A stretch of 30,617 nt of DNA, taken from assembly GCA_044225565.1 (NCBI GenBank), contig JBGAIL010000040.1, positions 1 to 30,617 on the forward strand, written 5' to 3'. Below the pieces are notes generated by a model. That model saw nothing but the letters and a program-made list of their open reading frames with translations. It was not told where the DNA came from and did no database searches. How positions within the stretch are numbered: the stretch's first letter is position 1; each line of letters opens with the position of its first letter. Made by a program: the position numbers and the translations under genes. The stretch is from CAVXAE01 sp044225565 (GTDB lineage Bacteria > Pseudomonadota > Gammaproteobacteria > Steroidobacterales > Steroidobacteraceae). Below are positions 23,659 through 30,617 of the stretch, one piece after another.

Positions 23659-24426
23659 ATGAAAATCAAAGATGCATGCGCCGTCATCACCGGCGGCGCC
23701 TCAGGGCTGGGGAATGCGGTGGCACAACACATCGTCGCCGCCGGCGGCAAGGTAGCCCTGCTCGACGTGCAGGAAGCCCCGGGGCAAGCCGCAGCGAAGG
23801 CACTCGGCGCGAACGCGAGCTTCGTGCGCTGCGACGTCACTTCGGAATCCGAAGTGCGCGCCGCCATGGCGGCAGCGAAAGAGCGCATGGGCTCCATCAA
23901 CCTGCTCGTGAACTGCGCGGGCGTCATCGGTGCGGGCCGCCTGGTCGGCAAGACCGGCCCCATGCCCACGGAGGTCTTCACCAGGACGATCCAGATCAAC
24001 CTGATCGGCACGTTCCATTGCGACAAGGAAGCCGCTGCCCTCATGCAGGGCAATGCGCCCAGCGAAGACGGCGAGCGCGGGCTGCTCATCCACACCTCGT
24101 CGGTCGCCGCATTCGAAGGGCAGATCGGCCAGGTCGCCTATTCCGCCACCAAGGCGGCGGTGGCTGGCATGGCGCTGCCCATCGCGCGCGAGCTCGCGGG
24201 CTTCGGCATCCGCTGCGTGACCATCGCCCCGGGCATCTTCCGCACGCCCATGGTGGCGGGCATGACGCCAGAGCTGCAGGAATCGCTGGGCAAGCAGATT
24301 CCGTTTCCGTCGCGCCTCGGCAGGCCCGAAGAGTTCGCGCAGCTCGTCGCCAACATCTTCGAGCTGCCCTTCATCAACGGAGAGACCATCCGCCTGGACG
24401 GCGCGATCCGGATGCAACCTAAGTGA
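23659..24426 (+). CDS. SDR family, 3-hydroxyacyl-CoA dehydrogenase type II-like
   Basis: A 255-residue short-chain dehydrogenase. Cofactor motif TGGASGLG at 11-18, Asp37 after the second strand (favouring NAD over NADP), NCAG at 85-88, and the catalytic Ser147/Ser148, Tyr161 and Lys165 (YSATK). The regions LVNCAGVIGAGR, SVAAFEGQIGQVAYSATK and APGIFRTPM resemble HSD17B10-type 3-hydroxyacyl-CoA dehydrogenases that act on short or branched acyl-CoAs. ATG 23659 has CAGGAG 5 bases upstream. The 177-base gap upstream contains a small hairpin (23611-23630) and may carry its own promoter. Its end overlaps the ETF-QO gene by 4 bases. Confidence 0.9.
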   Translation: MKIKDACAVITGGASGLGNAVAQHIVAAGGKVALLDVQEAPGQAAAKALGANASFVRCDVTSESEVRAAMAAAKERMGSINLLVNCAGVIGAGRLVGKTGPMPTEVFTRTIQINLIGTFHCDKEAAALMQGNAPSEDGERGLLIHTSSVAAFEGQIGQVAYSATKAAVAGMALPIARELAGFGIRCVTIAPGIFRTPMVAGMTPELQESLGKQIPFPSRLGRPEEFAQLVANIFELPFINGETIRLDGAIRMQPK

Positions 24427-26026
24427 GCGTCGAACGCGATCAGATGGAGTACGACGTGGCGATCGTGGGCGCGGGGCCCGCGGGCCTCGCGTGCGCCATC
24501 CGCCTCAAGCAGCTCAAGCCCGACGTCAACGTCTGCGTGCTGGAGAAAGGCTCAGCGGTCGGCGCGCATTCCTTCTCCGGTGCCGTGATGGAGCCGGGGC
24601 CGCTCGATGAGCTGCTGCCGGAGTGGCGCGAAGCGCAGCTCGGCATCTGCGTCCCCGCCAAGCGCGACGATTTCCGCCTGCTCACGCGCACCGGCAGTGT
24701 GAAGCTGCCTCTGCCGCCGCAGCTGAAGAATCACGGCAACTTCATCATCTCGCTGGGGCTGCTCACACCGTACCTGGCGCAAAAGGCGGAAGCGCTCGGC
24801 GTCGACGTGTTCGCCGGCTTCTCCGCGGCGGATGCCGTCATCGACGACAATGGCGCGGTCGCGGGCATCGTCATCGGCGACATGGGCGTCGACAAGAACG
24901 GCGAGCCCGGCCCGAACTACACGCCGGGCGCCGAAGTGCGCGCGCGCACCACCGTGATCGCGGAAGGCGCGCGCGGCAGCCTCGCGAAGCAGCTCATCAA
25001 GCGTTACGGGCTCGATGCCCATTCGGCCCCGCAAACCTACGCGCTCGGCATGAAGGAGCTGTGGCAGGTGCCCGCAGGTCGCGTCGATCCGGGACTCATC
25101 CAGCATTCCTTCGGCTGGCCGCTCGACTCGCGCACCTACGGCGGCAGCTTCATCTATCACCTGGACAAGGACCGCGTGTACGTGGGCTACGTCGTCGGCC
25201 TGGACTACGAAGACCCGCGCCTGTTCCCGTTCGAGGCCTTCCAGCAGTTCAAACAGCATCCCAGCGTGAAGCCGCTGCTCGAAGGCGGCGAGATCCTCGC
25301 CGCGGGCGCGCGCACCATCGCGGCGGGCGGCTGGCAGTCGATCCCGAAGCTCGAGATGCCAGGCGCCATGCTCATCGGCGACAGCGCGGGGGGCGTGAAT
25401 CTGCCGAAGATCAAGGGCATCCACCAGGCCATCCGCTCGGGCGCGCTTGCGGCAACGCATCTCGCGGAGAAGGGCTCGCCGGAAGGATTCGACGCGCGCT
25501 GGCGCGCATCGCCGGGCGGCCAGGAGCTCAGGCAGGTGCGCAACTTCAAGCCGGCGTTCAAGCGCGGGCTGTGGACCGGCATGGCGAACGCCGCGCTCGA
25601 AGTGGCCACCGGCGGCCGCACGCCGTGGACGCTGAAGCACAAGGCGGCGGACTGGCAGCGTCTCGAGAAGCTGGACGAGTACGAATCGCCCGACCGCCAC
25701 TGGGGCGAGCGCACGCTGCCGCCGCGCGACCGGCTCGCCTCCGTGTTCTTCGCCGCCACCACGCACGACGAGAGCCAACCCGCGCACCTCAAGGTGCTGG
25801 ACCCGAGCATCTGCTCGGAGCGCTGCACGAAGGAGTACGGCAATCCCTGCGAGCGCTTCTGCCCCGCGAACGTCTACGAGATGGTGGACGACGGCAAGGG
25901 CGGACGCCGCCTGCAGATCAACGCGGCGAACTGCGTGCACTGCAAGGCCTGCGACATCAAGGACCCCTACGCCATCATCAACTGGACCACGCCGGAAGGC
26001 GGCTCGGGACCGAACTACCAATCGCT

Positions 26027-26030
<4 letters not shown>
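24423..26030 (+). CDS. Electron transfer flavoprotein:ubiquinone oxidoreductase
   Basis: ETF-QO moves electrons from electron transfer flavoprotein, reduced by acyl-CoA dehydrogenases, to ubiquinone at the inner membrane. The 535 residues start with the FAD fold VAIVGAGPAGLACAIRL, then SFSGAVMEP, TYGGSFIYHL, GDSAGGVNLPKIKGIH, and end with the iron-sulfur domain: cysteines in SERCTKEYGNPCERFCPANVY and NCVHCKACDIKDP. The ubiquinone-binding family signature is intact. I start at GTG 24423, which overlaps the SDR stop; ATG 24444 (MEYDVAIVG) is an equally possible start. The stop overlaps aacS by 4 bases. No ETF subunit genes are in the window. Confidence 0.95.
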
Positions 26031-27970
<1,940 letters not shown>

Positions 27971-27974
<4 letters not shown>

Positions 27975-29152
27975 GCGCGCTGCGCGAGATCTACACACAG
28001 CAGATCGCGCGCCGAGGGTACAAGTCGGACGCGGTCCAGCTCGCCGTCGTCGACAAGCTGGAAGAGCTGCGGTCGCAGCTCATCGCAGCGCATTCGCGGG
28101 GCGGCCTGCGGCGATGGCTCTCCTCGCGCACGGCGTCGAAGGCCGGCGTCCGGGGACTGTATCTGTGGGGCGGCGTCGGGCGCGGCAAGACCTGGCTGAT
28201 GGACCTCTTCTACCAGAGCCTGCCGTTCCCCCAGCGCCGCCGCCGGCACTTCCACCGCTTCATGCACGACGTGCACGCAGAGCTGAGATCGCTCGGCGAG
28301 ATCGAAGCTCCCCTGGAGCAGGTGGCGGAACGAATCTCGCGCGAGGCGCGCGTGCTGTGCTTCGACGAGCTGTTCGTGTCGGACATCGCGGATGCGATGA
28401 TCCTCGGCGGGCTGTTCGATGCGCTGTTCCGTCGCGGGGTGACGCTGGTGGTCACCTCGAACGTGCCTCCCCGCGATCTCTACAAGAACGGGCTGCAACG
28501 CCAGCGCTTCGTGCCTGCCATCGAGCTGCTGGAGAAGCATACGCAGACGATCGAGGTCGGCGGCGCGGTGGACTATCGGTTGCGGCAGCTCACCCAGGCG
28601 GGGACTTACTTGTCCTCGGACGACCCCGATACCCGCGCGAAACTGGAAGCATTGTTCAGCGAATTGTCTGACGAGGGTGCCGGTCCTGCCGGCCGTGCGA
28701 CCACCGCTGCCTCTGTCAACACGACCGGCAAAGTGAATACCGCCGACGGTGCCGCAGCCATCAACGCCGCAGCTCGCGCCACCGCCATCGAGGTGGAGGG
28801 TCGCGACATCCCCGTGGTACGGGCGGGCGAGAGCGTCGTGTGGTTCGACTTCGAGGCGTTGTGCGAAGGGCCCCGCAGCGCCACGGACTACATCGAGCTC
28901 GCTCGGGAGTACCAGTCGCTCATCGTGAGCAACGTGCCGGTGCTCGATGAGACGCGCGAGAACGCCGCGCGCCGCTTCATCTCGCTGGTGGACGAGCTAT
29001 ACGACCGCAACGTGAATCTGGTGCTTTCGGCAGCCGCGCCCCCACGCGACATCTATCGGGGCGAGCGCCTGCGGCACGAATTCGAGCGCACGGCGAGCCG
29101 CCTCATCGAGATGCAGAGCCAGGAATACCTGGCTCGCGAGCACAGGCCATGA
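27971..29152 (+). CDS. zapE: Cell division protein ZapE (AFG1-like ATPase)
   Basis: ZapE is an ATPase that works at the constricting Z ring, related to mitochondrial AFG1. Residues 67-74 are Walker A GGVGRGKT, 130-135 Walker B CFDELF, with SNVPPRDLYKNGLQRQRFVPAI typical of the family. A stretch of about 30 extra residues at roughly 235-272, rich in Ala, Thr, Asn and Gly, separates ELSDE from AIEVEGRDIPV; other ZapE proteins have only a short linker there. Length 393 against 375 in E. coli. GTG 27971 overlaps the aacS stop by 4 bases, so translation depends on coupling to a gene that is now broken, or on its own start. Confidence 0.94.
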
Positions 29153-29179
29153 AGCCCGCCTTCCCACCGCGCAGGCCGC

Positions 29180-29249
29180 CAAAGTCGCGCCTTCGACGGC
29201 CGGAAGCGAAGCCGATGTCCGCAAAGAGCGCCGCAGGCGACTTTTTGCC
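29180..29249 (-). repeat. Dispersed terminator-like element, copy 3 (after topoisomerase IB)
   Basis: On the minus strand the 20-base core (29230-29249) begins 6 bases after the TAG stop of topoisomerase IB and is identical to copy 1. It continues as GCTCTTTGCGGAC, like copy 2. The outer sequence AAAGTCGC at the far end pairs with GCGACTTT in the core, giving a possible long stem of about 70 bases. It lies in the convergent gap after zapE. Confidence 0.75.
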
Positions 29250-29255
29250 GATGAG

Positions 29256-30344
29256 CTAGCGGGCGGCGTAGAGAAAGCGCAGCAGCGCGCTCTCTTCGGC
29301 ACTGATGCCTTTGCGCTCGTCGCCGGGCGTGTGCCGCTCGCGCCACAGCGCGAACGTCTTCGGATCCTGGAAAGCCTGCAGCACCAGCGGATGAATGTAG
29401 CTCTTGCGGCAGATCGCGGCCGTATTGCCCAGCCTTTCCGCCACCGAGCACACCGCGCTCACGCACGCCGACTTCGCTGCCGCAGCGCTTTCGAAGCTTT
29501 CGTGCCCGGCGAGGCAGCGCGCCGCCAGCAGCGTGCCGGCCCAGGTACGGAAGTCCTTCGCGGTGAAATCCTCGCCCGAGATCTCGCGCAGGTACTCGTT
29601 CACGTCCCCCGAATCGACCGGCCGCGGCTCGCCCTCCTCGTCCAGGTACTTAAAAAGATCCTGCCCCGGCAGGTCGCGGCAGTGCGCGACGAGGCGCGCG
29701 AGCCGGCGGTTCGTGAGGGTGATCTGGTGGTTCTTCCCGCTCTTGCCCCGGAAGCGGAACAGCACCTTCGAGCCGTCGATCTTCACGTGCCGGTCCTGCA
29801 TGGTCGTCAGGCCGAAGGACTTGTTGGTGCGCGCGTACTCCTCGTTCCCCACGCGGATGAACGTGGACTCGAGCAACTTCACGACGATCGCCAGCACCTT
29901 CTCGCGATTGTGGTGCGGGTGGGCGAGATCTTCGTCCACGCGCTCACGGATGCGGGGCAGCGCTGCCGCGAACAGCTCCATGCGGCCGTACTTGGTCTCG
30001 TCCCGCACCTTGCGCCACTTCGGGTGATAGCGGTACTGCTTGCGGCCCTTGGCATCGCGTCCGCTCGCCTGCAGGTGTCCGCTGGCGCTCGGGCAGATCC
30101 ACACTTCCGTCCACGCGGGCGGTATGGCCAGCGACTTGATGCGCGCCAGCGTGGCTTCGTCCTCGATGGGCTCGTCGTTGCGGTCGACGTACGAGAAGCC
30201 GGTGCCCGCGGCGCGCCGACGGATGCCCGGACGATCGTCCCGGACGTAGCGCAACTGCGCGGCCTTGGCGGTTTCGTGCGGCTCGGCGAAGGCCTCCGCC
30301 GCCGCGGCCTGCCGTTTCGACTCGCCTTTGCGCCCGGTTGCCAT
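29256..30344 (-). CDS. DNA topoisomerase IB
   Basis: A 362-residue type IB topoisomerase of the bacterial poxvirus-like group, relaxing supercoils through a 3'-phosphotyrosyl link. The N-terminal domain contains GTGFSYVDRN, IPPAWTEVWICP and GRDAKGRKQYRYHPKWR. The catalytic domain has RVGNEEYARTNKSFGLTT, a lysine loop in VLFRFRGKSGKNHQI, TAKDFRTWAGT with the active-site arginine, and nucleophile Tyr316 in CRKSYIHP. ATG 30344 (MATGRKG) is chosen over longer in-frame starts, which add Arg-rich unconserved residues. The YciH-type gene is 37 bases upstream on the same strand. The TAG stop is followed by copy 3 of the dispersed element. Confidence 0.95.
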   Translation of the reverse strand: MATGRKGESKRQAAAAEAFAEPHETAKAAQLRYVRDDRPGIRRRAAGTGFSYVDRNDEPIEDEATLARIKSLAIPPAWTEVWICPSASGHLQASGRDAKGRKQYRYHPKWRKVRDETKYGRMELFAAALPRIRERVDEDLAHPHHNREKVLAIVVKLLESTFIRVGNEEYARTNKSFGLTTMQDRHVKIDGSKVLFRFRGKSGKNHQITLTNRRLARLVAHCRDLPGQDLFKYLDEEGEPRPVDSGDVNEYLREISGEDFTAKDFRTWAGTLLAARCLAGHESFESAAAAKSACVSAVCSVAERLGNTAAICRKSYIHPLVLQAFQDPKTFALWRERHTPGDERKGISAEESALLRFLYAAR

Positions 30345-30381
30345 GCGAGCGCTTCGCCGGAGCACGCGCCGTGCCCAGCGC

Positions 30382-30617
30382 TCAGCCGCCGGCTCGCTTG
30401 GCCACCCAGCCCTCTCGGGCCAGCTCTTTAACGATCGCATCGCGGTGATCGCCCTGGATCTCGATACGTCCGGCCGCTACCGTACCGCCGGAGCCGCAGC
30501 GCTTCTTGAGCTGCGTCGCAAGTGCCTGAAGCCGGGGCTCGGAAAGCGGCAGGCCTGTGATCACCGTCACTCCTTTGCCCTTGCGTCCCTGGGTCTCGCG
30601 CGACACCCGGACCACCC
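30382..30617 (-). CDS. yciH: SUI1/eIF1-like translation factor, YciH family (partial)
   Basis: The C-terminal 77 or so residues of a SUI1-domain protein: VRVSRETQGRKGKGVTVITG, LATQLKKRCGSGGTV, IEIQGDHRD and WVAKRAGG, which are the conserved blocks of YciH/eIF1. YciH binds the small ribosomal subunit and affects initiation fidelity. Full proteins are about 105-110 residues, so the N-terminus lies outside the window; the GTG at 30615 is probably internal. Same strand as topoisomerase IB. Confidence 0.92.
   Translation of the reverse strand, partial: VVRVSRETQGRKGKGVTVITGLPLSEPRLQALATQLKKRCGSGGTVAAGRIEIQGDHRDAIVKELAREGWVAKRAGG

Overview
This window is a GC-rich, gene-dense chromosomal stretch from a proteobacterium. 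PrmA, XerD next to DsbC, DusB, Dcp, ZapE, DsbC-type disulfide chemistry and DgkA point to a gamma- or betaproteobacterium. The xerD-dsbC adjacency and a glutathione-dependent formaldehyde enzyme lean gammaproteobacterial (Steroidobacterales/Xanthomonadales-like), but this is inference. I saw no prophage, insertion sequence, CRISPR array, tRNA or rRNA. The interest lies in gene modules, broken genes and a dense set of palindromic intergenic elements.

Layout. Positions 1-3400: start of a probable beta-carbonic anhydrase, a pirin, a membrane-anchored lytic transglycosylase-like protein, an ArsC/Spx-like reductase and prmA. 3389-6869 (minus): gfa, then a tight CPXCG zinc-ribbon / EVE-domain / dcp operon, divergent from dusB (6897-7880). 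7944-10136 (minus): a three-gene lipid operon, a PlcP-like metallophosphoesterase, an Agt-like GT4 glycosyltransferase and DgkA. In known systems the first two replace phospholipid head groups with sugars under phosphate limitation, and DgkA would return diacylglycerol to phosphatidate. 10210-11690: a secreted TPR protein gene cut by an in-frame amber codon, and the tail of a PQQ-type sugar dehydrogenase. 11787-14835 (plus): YheS-type ABC-F, a zinc-ribbon Nudix hydrolase and 7Fe ferredoxin FdxA. 14919-16778 (minus): dsbC and xerD. 16929-17684: plsC.

17995-27974 is an acyl-CoA / ketone-body block. Fused isobutyryl-CoA mutase (icmF, minus) is divergent from a TetR regulator followed by thiolase, a type II 3-hydroxyacyl-CoA dehydrogenase-like SDR, ETF:ubiquinone oxidoreductase and acetoacetyl-CoA synthetase, the last three overlapping by 4 bases. 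They would interconvert C4 acyl-CoAs, oxidise and cleave 3-hydroxyacyl-CoA, pass electrons to the quinone pool and activate acetoacetate. aacS is frameshifted by several clustered losses in G/C runs. zapE overlaps its end. Topoisomerase IB and a partial SUI1/YciH gene close the window.

The least expected structure is non-coding. Three copies of a hairpin-like element sit 6-7 bases after TAG stop codons (pirin, Nudix, topoisomerase IB). A 116-base inverted repeat with perfect 32-base arms lies between plsC and icmF. A perfect 28-base palindrome supplies the last codons and stop of prmA, and a run of five small palindromes encodes an extra tail on XerD.
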